This document shows positions 43,219 to 51,809 of a stretch of DNA of 64,000 bases, piece by piece. The DNA is taken from assembly GCF_900112025.1 (NCBI RefSeq), contig NZ_FOKL01000015.1:19094-83093 (forward strand). Direction: 5' to 3'. Origin of the DNA: Janthinobacterium sp. 344. Its GTDB lineage: Bacteria > Pseudomonadota > Gammaproteobacteria > Burkholderiales > Burkholderiaceae_D. Under the pieces are notes generated by a model. That model was not told where the DNA came from. It did not search any database and worked only from the letters and a program-made list of their open reading frames with translations. How positions within the stretch are numbered: the first letter of the stretch is position 1; each line of letters begins with the position of its first letter. The position numbers and the translations under genes are program-made.

Positions 43219-43282
43219 AATATCGCATCTTACGCGAGAAAGGCAGCAGCCTTTTCTGCGACATCAGGCAGAAAATAGGGCC

Positions 43283-45052
43283 ATGAAAAATGATCCCGCT
43301 CCCCTCCTCGCCGCGCCCGCCGGCTCACCTGCTCCGAGCAACGGCGCCAGCGTCCTCATCGACACCCTGCTGGCGCTGGGCGTCGACACCGTCTTCGGCT
43401 ACCCCGGTGGCGCCGTGCTGCCCTTGTATGACGCGCTGCACGCCGAGCCCCGCCTGCGCCACGTGCTGGTGCGCCACGAACAGGCCGCCGTGCATGCGGC
43501 CGAAGGCTATGCGCGCAGCACGGGCCGGCCCGGCGTGGTCTTCGTCACGTCCGGCCCCGGCATGAGCAATACCACCACGGGCTTGCTCGACGCCCTGTGC
43601 GATTCGGTTCCCGTGATCTGCATCAGCGGCCAGGTGGCCACCGGCAGCATCGGCACCGACGCCTTCCAGGAATGCGACGCGCTGGGCATTTCGCGTCCCG
43701 TCACCAAGTGGAACCGGCAAATCCGCGCGGCCGATGAAACGGCGGACGTGCTGCGCCAGGCGTACGCGCAAGCCACGCAAGGCCGGCCCGGTCCCGTGCT
43801 GGTCGATTTCCCCAAGGACTTGCAACTGGCGCAGGTCATCGACACCGCGCCCCTGCCGCCCGCCTCTGGCGTCGCCGCAGCGCTGCCCGACAGCGCAGAC
43901 CTGGACCTGGCCGCCGGCCTGATCGCGTCCGCGCGCCAGCCCGTGTTTTACGGCGGCGGCGGCCTCGTCAATTCCGGCCCGGCCGCCTGCGCCGCTTTGC
44001 AACAGTTGGTGACACTGGCGGGCGCGCCGTGCACCCTGACCTTGTTGGGCCTGGGCGCGTTTCCCGCCTCGCACCCGGCCTTCCTCGGCATGCTGGGCAT
44101 GCACGGCACCCTGGAAGCGAACCTGGCCATGCACCATGCGGACCTCATCGTCTGCGTCGGTGCCCGCTTCGACGACCGGGTGACAGGCAGACTGGACGCC
44201 TTCAGTCCCGGCGCCAAGGTCATCCATATCGACATCGACCCGGCGTCCATCGGCAAGGTGGTGCATGCCGACGTGGCCCTGCGCGGCGATTGCGCTCCCG
44301 TGCTCAATGCCTTGCTGGCGCAGCTGCGCGGGCGATTGCTGGCGGACCGCCAGCCATGGTGGTCGCGCATCGATGGCTGGCGCGCGCAGCAGTCGCTGGC
44401 CTTCGACGACACGCCGGAGGTGATCGCGCCGCAGGCGCTGATGTGCCGGCTGCAGGCGGCGCTGGACAGCATGGATGGCGGCGACGCCATCGTTTCCACC
44501 GACGTGGGCCAGCACCAGATGTGGGCCGCGCAGCATTTGCGCTTCGAGCAGCCGCGCCGCTGGCTGACGTCGGGCGGCGCCGGCACCATGGGCTATGGCT
44601 TGCCGGCAGCCATCGGCGCGCAGATCGCCCATGCGCAAAAAACCGTGGTGTGCGTCAGCGGCGACGCCTCGATCCTGATGAACATCCAGGAACTGGCCAC
44701 GGCCGTGCAGCACCGCCTGCCCGTGAAGGTGGTGCTGTCGAACAATGGCTACATGGGCATGGTGCGCCAGTGGCAGGAACTCAATCACGGCGGGCGCTAC
44801 AGCCACAGCTACACGGAAGCGCTGCCCGACTTCGTCGCCCTGGCGCGCGCCTTCGGCTGGCAGGCGCACACGGTGAGCCGGCGCGAAGAGCTCGACGCGG
44901 CGCTGGCCGCCTGCCTGGCATCAAGCGGCCCGTATTTTCTCGACGTGCGCGTGCACGGCGAGGAAAACTGCTTCCCCATGATGGCGCCGGGCGCGGGACA
45001 CCATGAAGTCACTTTGGCAAAAGGCGTGGTATTCCAGGAACCCGCTACGTAA
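43283..45052 (+). CDS. ilvB: Acetolactate synthase large subunit (orphan copy)
   Basis: Thiamine-diphosphate enzyme that condenses pyruvate (or pyruvate and 2-oxobutyrate) in the first common step of branched-chain amino-acid synthesis. The 589-residue product has the full three-domain layout: FGYPGGAVLPLYDAL and HEQAAVHAAEGYAR (catalytic Glu), GPVLVDFPKDLQ, the FAD-type middle domain with GLGAFPASHPAFLGMLGMHG and GARFDDRVTG, and the ThDP/Mg motif GDASILMNIQELATAV...NNGYMGMVRQWQ. No small regulatory subunit gene follows. Transcription is divergent from an Lrp/AsnC gene. A catabolic or regulator-specific role is possible. Its 3' gap holds the second palindromic repeat. Confidence 0.92.
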   Translation: MKNDPAPLLAAPAGSPAPSNGASVLIDTLLALGVDTVFGYPGGAVLPLYDALHAEPRLRHVLVRHEQAAVHAAEGYARSTGRPGVVFVTSGPGMSNTTTGLLDALCDSVPVICISGQVATGSIGTDAFQECDALGISRPVTKWNRQIRAADETADVLRQAYAQATQGRPGPVLVDFPKDLQLAQVIDTAPLPPASGVAAALPDSADLDLAAGLIASARQPVFYGGGGLVNSGPAACAALQQLVTLAGAPCTLTLLGLGAFPASHPAFLGMLGMHGTLEANLAMHHADLIVCVGARFDDRVTGRLDAFSPGAKVIHIDIDPASIGKVVHADVALRGDCAPVLNALLAQLRGRLLADRQPWWSRIDGWRAQQSLAFDDTPEVIAPQALMCRLQAALDSMDGGDAIVSTDVGQHQMWAAQHLRFEQPRRWLTSGGAGTMGYGLPAAIGAQIAHAQKTVVCVSGDASILMNIQELATAVQHRLPVKVVLSNNGYMGMVRQWQELNHGGRYSHSYTEALPDFVALARAFGWQAHTVSRREELDAALAACLASSGPYFLDVRVHGEENCFPMMAPGAGHHEVTLAKGVVFQEPAT

Positions 45053-45075
45053 ACCCTGTCCCCCCGCAGCGTCCC

Positions 45076-45195
45076 GATGCCTGACAAAACCGTCGCGAGC
45101 GGAAGGGAGAGGTGGCTAAGAAGCGCAACCGTACTCTAGTACGGTGAGCATCGCAGGCCGCCTATACCGACGCGCAGTCGCTTTGGTCAGGCATC
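45076..45195. repeat. 120-nt imperfect palindromic intergenic repeat, copy 2
   Basis: Close relative of 32887-33004. Its ends GATGCCTGAC and GTCAGGCATC pair with each other although their outer bases differ from copy 1 (ACAC/GTGT), so both sides changed together. The central hairpin ACCGTACT-CT-AGTACGGT is at 45128-45145. It fills the gap between convergent ilvB and the AraC gene and overlaps the latter's stop codon by two bases. Confidence 0.85.
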
Positions 45196-46051
45196 AAGCC
45201 CAGATGCGGTAAACCCAGTAACTTTCATCCTCGCGGCTGGCGCGCGCCAGCTCGGTGGGGCTCAGGCCCGTGATGGCGCGCACCTCGCGGCACAGGTGGG
45301 CCTGGTCGGCGTAGCCGCCCTCGGCGGCGATATCGCTCCAGGAGGCATTGCCTTGCAGCATGGCCTCGCGCGCGTCGAGAAATGACTGTTCCGCGCGGCG
45401 CATGCGGCGCAAGGTACGCATGGGCTGGCCGGCCCAGGCCTTGATGCGGCGCTCGATGTTGCGCGCGCCGCTGGCCAGGCCCGTCGAGGCCGCTTGCACG
45501 CCCAGGCGCCGCACCCAGTCCTGTATCGCGCCAGGCGGATGATCGCCGCCCTTGCGCGCCTGCTGCCAGCGCGGCGCCAGGAATGCCTCCACCAGCGCGA
45601 TGCGCGCCGCGTCGTCGGGCGCGGCCAGCACGGCGTCGGACAAGTCCAGCCAGTCGGCGTCGAACAGGGGCGCGAGCGGGCGCACCTGGTCGAACAGGGC
45701 CGCCATATCGATGCCCGTCAAGGCATGCAGGGCGGCCGGATACAGCATCACCATGAACGAGTGCACGGGACCGGGGTTGTAGCTGACCAGCGGATAGCCG
45801 CGCGGGCCGCTGAACAGGGCGGACGGCATGCGCACGTGCAGCAGGTCGGGGGCGGGCGCGGCCGCCTCGACGTCGCCCGCGACCGTCCACAGCAGGCAGC
45901 ACATGGGCGTGGCGGGAAAGCGGTTCAGGCGCTGCTGGGGTGGCAGCGGCGCGCAATGCGTCGTGTCGCGCACGAGGAAGGCGCGCACGCAGGAAGCGAG
46001 CGCGGTGCGCGGCGCGATCAGGCGGGTCAAGGGCGTAGGGGCGGCAGGCAT
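45194..46051 (-). CDS. AraC-family transcriptional regulator
   Basis: A 285-residue regulator. The N-terminal ~160 residues form a probable ligand-binding domain (CCLLWTVAGDVEA, SYNPGPVHSFMVMLYP). The C-terminal HTH_18/AraC domain (about 185-275) has two helix-turn-helix units, IKAWAGQPMRTLRRMRRAEQS and GNASWSDIAAEGGYADQAHLCREVRAITGLSPTEL. ATG 46051 is chosen because the family N-terminus begins there; it lacks a clear binding site, and the longer frame to 46192 would overlap the divergent P450 gene. It probably controls that P450 gene from the 113-base shared intergenic DNA. Confidence 0.85.
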   Translation of the reverse strand: MPAAPTPLTRLIAPRTALASCVRAFLVRDTTHCAPLPPQQRLNRFPATPMCCLLWTVAGDVEAAAPAPDLLHVRMPSALFSGPRGYPLVSYNPGPVHSFMVMLYPAALHALTGIDMAALFDQVRPLAPLFDADWLDLSDAVLAAPDDAARIALVEAFLAPRWQQARKGGDHPPGAIQDWVRRLGVQAASTGLASGARNIERRIKAWAGQPMRTLRRMRRAEQSFLDAREAMLQGNASWSDIAAEGGYADQAHLCREVRAITGLSPTELARASREDESYWVYRIWA

Positions 46052-46164
46052 GGCGACGATTGTACCGGCATTTTTTGATGCTGCGCGATGTCGTATTCGT
46101 TCAAGACGCGCGCCCGCCAGCGCGCTACAGTCATGCCATCGTTCCACGACAACAGGAGCTTGCC

Positions 46165-47607
46165 ATGCCGCCACTCGACCACGCCGCCGCACCCGCCGCC
46201 ACCCCGTCCCTGCGCCAGATCCGCCACTTGCCGGGGCCGTTTGCCCTGCCCATCATCGGCAACGCGCTGCAGGTGCGGCTGCCGCGCATCCACCGCGACG
46301 TGGAAGGCTGGGTGCGCCGCTATGGCCCTTTCATGCGCGCCTGGTTCGGCCGCACCCTGGTGCTGGTGGTGGCCGACAGCGAAGCGGTGGCCGCCGTGCT
46401 GCGCGACCGCCCGGACGGCTTCCGCCGCCCCCTCAGCAGCTACATCGTCTCGGAGGAAATGGGCGGCAACCCCGGCGTCTTCCTGGCCGAAGGCAGCGCG
46501 TGGCGCAACCAGCGCCGCATGGTGATGGCCGGCATGGCGCCGGGCGCCATCAAGGCGTATTTCCCCGCGCTGGTGACGGTGGCGCAGCGCCTGCAGCGGC
46601 GCTGGCAGCATGCTGCCACGCAAGGCCAGGCCATCGGCCTCGATGGCGACCTGAAGCGCTACACGGTCGACATCATCGCCGGGCTGGCCTTCGGCAGCGA
46701 AGTCAACACGCTCGAATCGGGCGAAGACGTGATCCAGCGCCACCTGGACGCCATCCTGCCGGCCGTGGCGCGGCGCAGCCTGTCGATGCTGCCCTACTGG
46801 CGCTATGTCAAGCTGCCCGTCGACCGGCGCCTGGACCGCGACGTGGCGGCGCTGGACGTGGCCGTTGCCGACCTGGTGCGGCAGGCGCGCGCGCGCCTGC
46901 AGCAAGACCCCGCGCGGCGCGTGCGCCCGCCCAACCTGCTCGAAGCCATGATCGTCGCCGCAGACGAACCCGGCAGTGGCGTGAACGACCGCGCCGTCGC
47001 CGGCAATGTGCTGACCATGCTGCTGGCCGGCGAAGACACGACGGCCAACACGATTTCCTGGATCATCTACCTGCTGCAGCGCCATCCACACAGCCTGGCC
47101 AAGGCGCGCGAGGAAGTGCGGCGCCTGGCGCCCGACGTGGCGCACTTCAGCCTGGCGCAACTGGACAGCCTCGACTACCTGGGCGCCTGCGCCAGCGAAG
47201 CCATGCGCCTGAAGCCGGTGGCGCCCTACATTCCGCTCGAAGCGCTGCGCGACACGGTGGTGGGCGACGTGGCCGTGCCCGCCGGCAGCATGCTGTGGTG
47301 CGTGATGCGCCATGACAGCGTCTCCGATGCGCACTTTCCTGACGCGCAAGCGTTCCAGCCCGAGCGCTGGCTGGCCGGCAGCGCAGAGGCCAACGACAAG
47401 CGCGCCGCCATGCCGTTTGGCGCCGGCCTGCGCACGTGTCCGGGCCGCTACCTGGCCTTGCTGGAAATCAAGATTGCCATGGCCATGCTGCTGGGCAGCT
47501 TCGACATCGCCGGCGTCGACACGCCCGATGGCGGCGAGGCGCAGGAACTGATGGGGTTTGTAATGTCGCCCATCGGCCTGAGCATGCGCCTGGCGCGGCC
47601 GCAGTGA
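46165..47607 (+). CDS. Cytochrome P450
   Basis: A 480-residue soluble heme monooxygenase. The I-helix oxygen-binding motif GEDTTANTIS is near residue 288, the K-helix ExxR is EAMRLKP, and the heme loop FGAGLRTCPGRYLALLEIK carries the axial Cys at residue 425. The proline-rich start RHLPGPFALPIIGN is typical. Sequence style suggests a fatty-acid or terpenoid-type class (CYP-like of the eukaryote-related kind rather than a fused P450), but the substrate is unknown. AGGAG seven bases before ATG 46165 sets the start. It is divergent from an AraC regulator; no redox partner gene is adjacent. Confidence 0.92.
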   Translation: MPPLDHAAAPAATPSLRQIRHLPGPFALPIIGNALQVRLPRIHRDVEGWVRRYGPFMRAWFGRTLVLVVADSEAVAAVLRDRPDGFRRPLSSYIVSEEMGGNPGVFLAEGSAWRNQRRMVMAGMAPGAIKAYFPALVTVAQRLQRRWQHAATQGQAIGLDGDLKRYTVDIIAGLAFGSEVNTLESGEDVIQRHLDAILPAVARRSLSMLPYWRYVKLPVDRRLDRDVAALDVAVADLVRQARARLQQDPARRVRPPNLLEAMIVAADEPGSGVNDRAVAGNVLTMLLAGEDTTANTISWIIYLLQRHPHSLAKAREEVRRLAPDVAHFSLAQLDSLDYLGACASEAMRLKPVAPYIPLEALRDTVVGDVAVPAGSMLWCVMRHDSVSDAHFPDAQAFQPERWLAGSAEANDKRAAMPFGAGLRTCPGRYLALLEIKIAMAMLLGSFDIAGVDTPDGGEAQELMGFVMSPIGLSMRLARPQ

Positions 47608-47643
47608 TACCATGGGGGACATCATCGATTAGCGAGTTCCCCC

Positions 47644-48105
47644 ATGACCATCCGCCTGGAATCGCCGCAGCAAGCCGAGGTGCAGACCCTGATCGCCGAG
47701 CTTGATGCATATCAACAGACGCTGTACCCGGCCGAGTGCGTCTACTCGCTGGACCTGGCATCGTTGCCGTCCGATACCCTGCTGTTTGCCGTCGCCCGCG
47801 ATGCCGATGGCCGCGCGCGCGCCTGCGGCGCCATCGTCGTCACGCCCGATTTCGGCGAGGTCAAGCGCATGTACGTGCACCCGGACAGCCGCGGCCTGGG
47901 CCTGGCCAAGCGCCTGCTGGCGCTGCTGGAAGAACAGGCGCTGGCACGCGGCTGCCGCCTGCTGACCCTGGAAACGGGCATCCACCAGCCCGAGGCGATC
48001 GCCCTGTACGCGCGCCACGGCTACCAGCGGCGCGGGCCGTACGGCGACTATCCCGATGACCCGTTCAGTGTCTTCATGGAAAAACCGCTGCAGGCGGCCG
48101 CATGA
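47644..48105 (+). CDS. GNAT-family acetyltransferase
   Basis: A 153-residue N-acetyltransferase of the GNAT fold. The acetyl-CoA loop is VHPDSRGLGLAKRLLALLEEQA (R-x-x-G-x-G/A type), preceded by the strand GEVKRMYV and followed by LLTLETGIHQPEAIALYARHGYQRRG, typical of small-molecule or peptide acetyltransferases. The substrate is unknown. Its stop overlaps the MazG-like gene's start by 4 nt (ATGA), so the two are co-translated. Confidence 0.9.
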   Translation: MTIRLESPQQAEVQTLIAELDAYQQTLYPAECVYSLDLASLPSDTLLFAVARDADGRARACGAIVVTPDFGEVKRMYVHPDSRGLGLAKRLLALLEEQALARGCRLLTLETGIHQPEAIALYARHGYQRRGPYGDYPDDPFSVFMEKPLQAAA

Positions 48106-48461
48106 GCGCCCCATCCGACAGCCTGCTCGACATCCGCGCGCGCCTGCGCGCCTTTGCCGACGAGCGCGACTGGGACCAGTTCCACACGCCGAAGAACCTG
48201 GCCATGGCCCTGTCCGTGGAAGTGGCGGAACTGGTGGAGCACTACCAGTGGCTGCCGACGGGCGCGGATTGCGAACTGGACGAGGCCAAGCGCGCGGGCA
48301 TCCGCCACGAACTGGCCGACGTGCTGATGTACCTGGTGCGCCTGGCCGACAAGAGCGGCGTCGACCTGCACGCGGCCGTGCTGGAAAAGATGGCACTGAA
48401 CGCACAGAAATATCCGGCGCGCCAGGTGCGCGGCGACGCGCGCAAATATAGCGAGTACTGA
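48102..48461 (+). CDS. MazG-like nucleotide pyrophosphohydrolase
   Basis: A 119-residue all-alpha NTP pyrophosphatase of the MazG-like/YpjD group, which hydrolyses non-canonical or excess nucleoside triphosphates. The metal-binding motif ExxE(12-28)ExxD is visible as EVAELVEHYQW and ELADVLMYLVRLADKSG. The N-terminal FADERDWDQFHTPKNLAMAL is typical. It overlaps the upstream GNAT gene, suggesting a shared message of two small housekeeping enzymes. Confidence 0.9.
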   Translation: MSAPSDSLLDIRARLRAFADERDWDQFHTPKNLAMALSVEVAELVEHYQWLPTGADCELDEAKRAGIRHELADVLMYLVRLADKSGVDLHAAVLEKMALNAQKYPARQVRGDARKYSEY

Positions 48462-48510
48462 TAGACCCACCCGTGCGTGGCCGCCGCGCAAAACAGCGTA
48501 GCATAAGGAC

Positions 48511-49311
48511 ATGCGCATTCCTCTCTCCCTGCTGCTCGCTGGCTTGCTCGCCGGGTCACTCTCCAGCACTGTTGCGCTGGCGCAAACCGCGCCCGTACCG
48601 CAAGTCAAAGTGGACGCCACGCGCGACCCCGTCGATAAATCCTACCGCAAGATGCTGCAGGGCGTGGACCGCTTCGAGCGCGACCATGCGCTGGCGCCGC
48701 AGGCGGTGCTGCGCTTTCGCCTGCTGCCGCGCCAGCCCGGCGTGGACATGACGGGCGTGCAGCTGCGCATCGCCGGCGACACCGTCAGCATTCCCTTGCC
48801 CTTGGCCGAGGACAACAGCTTTGCCCCCGTGCGCAACGCGCAGGCGGCGCGCGAAGATGCCGTGCTGATCGCCAACCGCAAGGCCACGACCATGAGCTGG
48901 CGCGCGCAGGTCATCACGCCGGGCTTGCCGCCCGACACGCGGCGGCTGGGCGACTTGCGCCTGGAATGCCGCGCCGGCATGGATTCCGGCCTGATCTCGA
49001 ACGACCCGCAAATCATCGCCTGGCTGTCCAGCATGCTCTACAGCACGGACAAGGTGTGCTCTGAGCCGGACGGCAATTATTTGTTTTTCACGGACCGCCC
49101 CCTGTTCGGCGTGACCCTCGTGCATGGCGACCGCCGCCTGGCGCTGCCGTTCACCATGCTGTACGCGGGCGGCGAGCAGACGCCCGCCTCGCTGCCCTAC
49201 TGCGATTGCCAGGTCTTGCTGGACCGCACCTACTACGCGCCCCTGTGGGACGCCAGCTGGCCCGACGATACCCTACTGGAATTTGACTATATGGACGAGG
49301 TGGCGCCATGA
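48511..49311 (+). CDS. Exported protein of unknown function
   Basis: A 266-residue exported protein with a signal peptide (about 1-24, cleavage near ALA-QT). The mature part is beta-rich with blocks VDKSYRKMLQGVDRFERDHALAP, LRFRLLPRQPGVDMTGVQLRIAG, LPPDTRRLGDLRLECRAGMDSGLIS and a C-terminal YCDCQVLLDRTYYAPLWDASWPDD. I do not recognise the family. It overlaps the next lipoprotein gene by 4 nt, so the two probably work together in the periplasm or envelope. Confidence 0.75.
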   Translation: MRIPLSLLLAGLLAGSLSSTVALAQTAPVPQVKVDATRDPVDKSYRKMLQGVDRFERDHALAPQAVLRFRLLPRQPGVDMTGVQLRIAGDTVSIPLPLAEDNSFAPVRNAQAAREDAVLIANRKATTMSWRAQVITPGLPPDTRRLGDLRLECRAGMDSGLISNDPQIIAWLSSMLYSTDKVCSEPDGNYLFFTDRPLFGVTLVHGDRRLALPFTMLYAGGEQTPASLPYCDCQVLLDRTYYAPLWDASWPDDTLLEFDYMDEVAP

Positions 49312-49616
49312 AGCGGCTGATGCTCGCCTTGCTCATGCTGCTGGCCGCCTGTTCCGGCACGCGCGCCTTGCAAGCCAGCAAGAACGTGCCCTATGCCACC
49401 CTGGAACAGACGGTGCAGGTCGGCAGCAGCACGCGCGACCAGGTGCGCGCCGCGCTGGGCGACAGCACGGCCATCCGCTTCGACAGTGGCAAGGAAGTGT
49501 GGATGTACACCTACCCGGCCGCCTCGGGCGCGCAAGGCGAATATGTGATTTTGTTTGGCGCGGATGGGGTGGTGAAGAAGGTGCGCAGCGGGGAAGTGTA
49601 CCGGGTGAAGAAGTAA
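49308..49616 (+). CDS. Small lipoprotein, BamE/SmpA-OmlA-like
   Basis: A 102-residue lipoprotein. Signal and lipobox LLAAC (lipidated Cys near residue 15) are clear. The mature domain VQVGSSTRDQVRAALGDSTAIRFDSGKEVWMYTYPAASGAQGEYVILFGADGVVKKV resembles the alpha-beta SmpA/OmlA (BamE-type) fold that stabilises outer-membrane assemblies. It starts 4 nt inside the upstream exported-protein gene. Not the main BamE by context; an accessory lipoprotein is more likely. Confidence 0.8.
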   Translation: MKRLMLALLMLLAACSGTRALQASKNVPYATLEQTVQVGSSTRDQVRAALGDSTAIRFDSGKEVWMYTYPAASGAQGEYVILFGADGVVKKVRSGEVYRVKK

Positions 49617-49620
49617 GAGT

Positions 49621-49695
49621 CACCCCACAGACAAAACCCGGGGGGAATGCTCCCAATGGGAAGCATTCCGGTCACGCAGTGACTGACCCCAGCCT
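49621..49695. repeat. Intergenic double-hairpin element
   Basis: Between two convergent genes: an 8-bp stem GGAATGCT/AGCATTCC enclosing CCC/GGG (49644-49669), then GTCAC-GCA-GTGAC (49671-49683). On the minus strand it ends AAAGGCTGGGGTC, the same string that follows the S9 peptidase gene at about 12322. No T run, so a classical terminator is not supported. Confidence 0.5.
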
Positions 49696-49711
49696 TTCGC
49701 CGTTGGGGTAA

Positions 49712-51367
49712 TTATCTTGCCTTCAACAAGGCCCGTGCCGCCACGCCAGCGCCCACGCTGCGGCCCACGCCGGCAGTCTTGCGCTTGGGCGAGGCCTTCA
49801 GCTTGAAGATGCCGATCGACTGGGCCACGCTGTCGGTGCGCTGCGCCAGGTTGGTGGCGGCGGCCGCCGCCTGCTCCACCAGCGCCGCATTCTGCTGCGT
49901 GATGCCATCCATGTGGATGACGGCCTGGTTGACCTGGCCGATGCCCTGGTTCTGTTCGCGCGTGGTGGAGGAAATCTCGTCCATCACTTCCGTCACGCGG
50001 GCCACCGAGGCGATCACTTCCGTCATGGTGGCGCCCGCATTGCTGGTCAGCACACTGCCCGCGTTGACCGTGGCGATCGAATGGTCGATCAGATGCTTGA
50101 CCTCTTTGGCCGCCGTCGCCGAACGCTGCGCCAGGCTGCGCACTTCGCCCGCCACGACGGCGAAGCCGCGGCCATGCTCGCCCGCGCGCGCCGCTTCCAC
50201 GGCCGCGTTCAAGGCCAGGATATTCGTCTGGAAGGCGATGCCGTCGATGAGGCCGATGATGTCGAGAATCTTGCGCGACGACGTGCTGATCTCGTCCATC
50301 GTCGTCACCACTTCGCTGACGATGGTGCCGCCCTTGGCCGCGACCGTGGATGCCTGCGCCGCCAGGTCATTGGCCGTGGCCACGTGGTCGGCGCTGTTTT
50401 GCACGGTGGACGTCAATTCCTCCATGCTGGCCGCCGTCTGCTCCAGGCTGGACGCCTGCGATTCCGTGCGGCTGGACAGGTCCATATTGCCCGTGGCGAT
50501 TTCCGCCGTGGTGATGCGGATATCCTCGAAATTGGCGCGCACGTCGCCAATGATGCTGTGCAGGTTGATATTTGTCTGGCGCAAGGCGGCCATCAACTGG
50601 CCCATGTCGTCGTCGCGCACCTTGTCGATGACGCCCGTCAAGTCGCCGCCCGCCATCTTGCGCGCCACGGTGATGGCGTCGTTCAGCGGCACGACGATGG
50701 AATGGTGCAGATGCGCCCAGAAATACAGCATCAGCACGACGGCCGCGGCGGCGGCGCCGCTGAGCCAGCTGCGCGTGGCCGTGCTGGTGTCGCCATCGAT
50801 ATTCCACACGGCGCAGCCGAGCACGGCCAGCACCACGCCAAAGATCAGCGCATGCAGGGCCAGGTCTTGCGACAGGGTCAGCTTGCGCCATTCGGCCAGC
50901 TTGGCGGCCCAGCCCTGGCGCACGACGCGGCCATTGCGGATCGCCAGGTTGGCGGAATTGCCATCCTTGAAACTCTTATACAGGGCGGCCGCCTCGTTGA
51001 TCTGCTCGCGCGTGGGCTTGGTGCGCACGGACATATAACCGATCGGGCGGCCATTTTCGATGACAGGCGTGATATTCGCAAAGACCCAGTAGAAATCGCC
51101 GTTCTTGCAGCGGTTCTTGACCATGCCCGTCCACGGCATGCCCGTCTTGATGGTTTGCCACAGGTCGGCAAACGCCTCGGCCGGCATATCGGGATGGCGC
51201 AGGATATTTTGTGGCGCACCCAGCAGCTCCATTTCTGAAAAGCCGCTGACTTCAATAAAATACGGATTGGCGTAATTGATGTTTCCCTGTAAATCCGTGG
51301 TGGAAACAATCGTCATGCCTTCATTTAATACGTATTCATTTTGCGTGATAGGCGTGTTGACCCGCAT
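49712..51367 (-). CDS. Aer-like methyl-accepting chemotaxis receptor with PAS domain
   Basis: A 551-residue chemoreceptor. The N-terminal PAS domain (about 20-120; ILRHPDMPAEAFADLWQTIKTGMPWTGMVKNRCKNGDFYWV, as in Aer) should bind FAD and sense redox or oxygen indirectly. Two membrane spans lie at about 166-187 and 198-219 with almost no periplasmic part. A HAMP domain then leads to the cytoplasmic signalling domain (about 300-500; EVRSLAQRSATAAKEVKHLIDHSI and GIAFQTNILALNAAVEAARAGEHGRGFAVVAGEVRSLA). GGAG six bases before ATG 51367; the longer frame to 51490 is rejected. It is monocistronic. Confidence 0.93.
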   Translation of the reverse strand: MRVNTPITQNEYVLNEGMTIVSTTDLQGNINYANPYFIEVSGFSEMELLGAPQNILRHPDMPAEAFADLWQTIKTGMPWTGMVKNRCKNGDFYWVFANITPVIENGRPIGYMSVRTKPTREQINEAAALYKSFKDGNSANLAIRNGRVVRQGWAAKLAEWRKLTLSQDLALHALIFGVVLAVLGCAVWNIDGDTSTATRSWLSGAAAAAVVLMLYFWAHLHHSIVVPLNDAITVARKMAGGDLTGVIDKVRDDDMGQLMAALRQTNINLHSIIGDVRANFEDIRITTAEIATGNMDLSSRTESQASSLEQTAASMEELTSTVQNSADHVATANDLAAQASTVAAKGGTIVSEVVTTMDEISTSSRKILDIIGLIDGIAFQTNILALNAAVEAARAGEHGRGFAVVAGEVRSLAQRSATAAKEVKHLIDHSIATVNAGSVLTSNAGATMTEVIASVARVTEVMDEISSTTREQNQGIGQVNQAVIHMDGITQQNAALVEQAAAAATNLAQRTDSVAQSIGIFKLKASPKRKTAGVGRSVGAGVAARALLKAR

Positions 51368-51809
51368 CGTCGCTCCTCTATTTTTTTCAACTAGCATAAC
51401 AAAAACATAAAAACAATATACCACATCAAGCACGGGTGAGATATCGCCACAGCGACAGTGACGCTGGTCAAACAATATAATAAAAGGCAATTCTTTTATG
51501 TTTTAGAATTGACTTTGACTTAACTAGATTGATTTTATTGAAATGAAAAATTTTAAATATAAACGCGATAAATAATTAATTAATTATTATTTATTGTTGC
51601 TATGAGCGATAAACCAGCCAACTGCGCTGATTAAAAGACGGCGGTGGCTCCAAACCATGGCGCAGGCATGGCGAGCACGATCCGCACGCGTAATGCAGCG
51701 ACAACGTTCATTTCTTCGGGGAAAATAAAAACTGGCGCGAACGCGCCAGCGGGGGATGTGTCTCCAATCCGCGACACAGGCGCCGGGGAGGCGCCTGCGA
51801 AGGGACGAC
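51368..51809. other. 442-base AT-rich gap between the chemoreceptor and helicase genes
   Basis: No gene is supported. The stretch 51368-51600 is very AT-rich (long A/T tracts around 51575-51597) and must contain the minus-strand promoter of the chemoreceptor gene. The right part holds two hairpins serving the helicase gene: the terminator at 51722-51749 and CAGGCGCC/GGCGCCTG (51777-51797). Confidence 0.6.
51722..51749 (-). terminator. Terminator of the DEAD-box helicase gene
   Basis: On the minus strand, stem CTGGCGCG/CGCGCCAG with a two-base loop (51732-51749) followed by TTTTTATTTT. It lies about 60 bases past the stop codon; a second hairpin (51777-51797) sits between. Confidence 0.85.
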
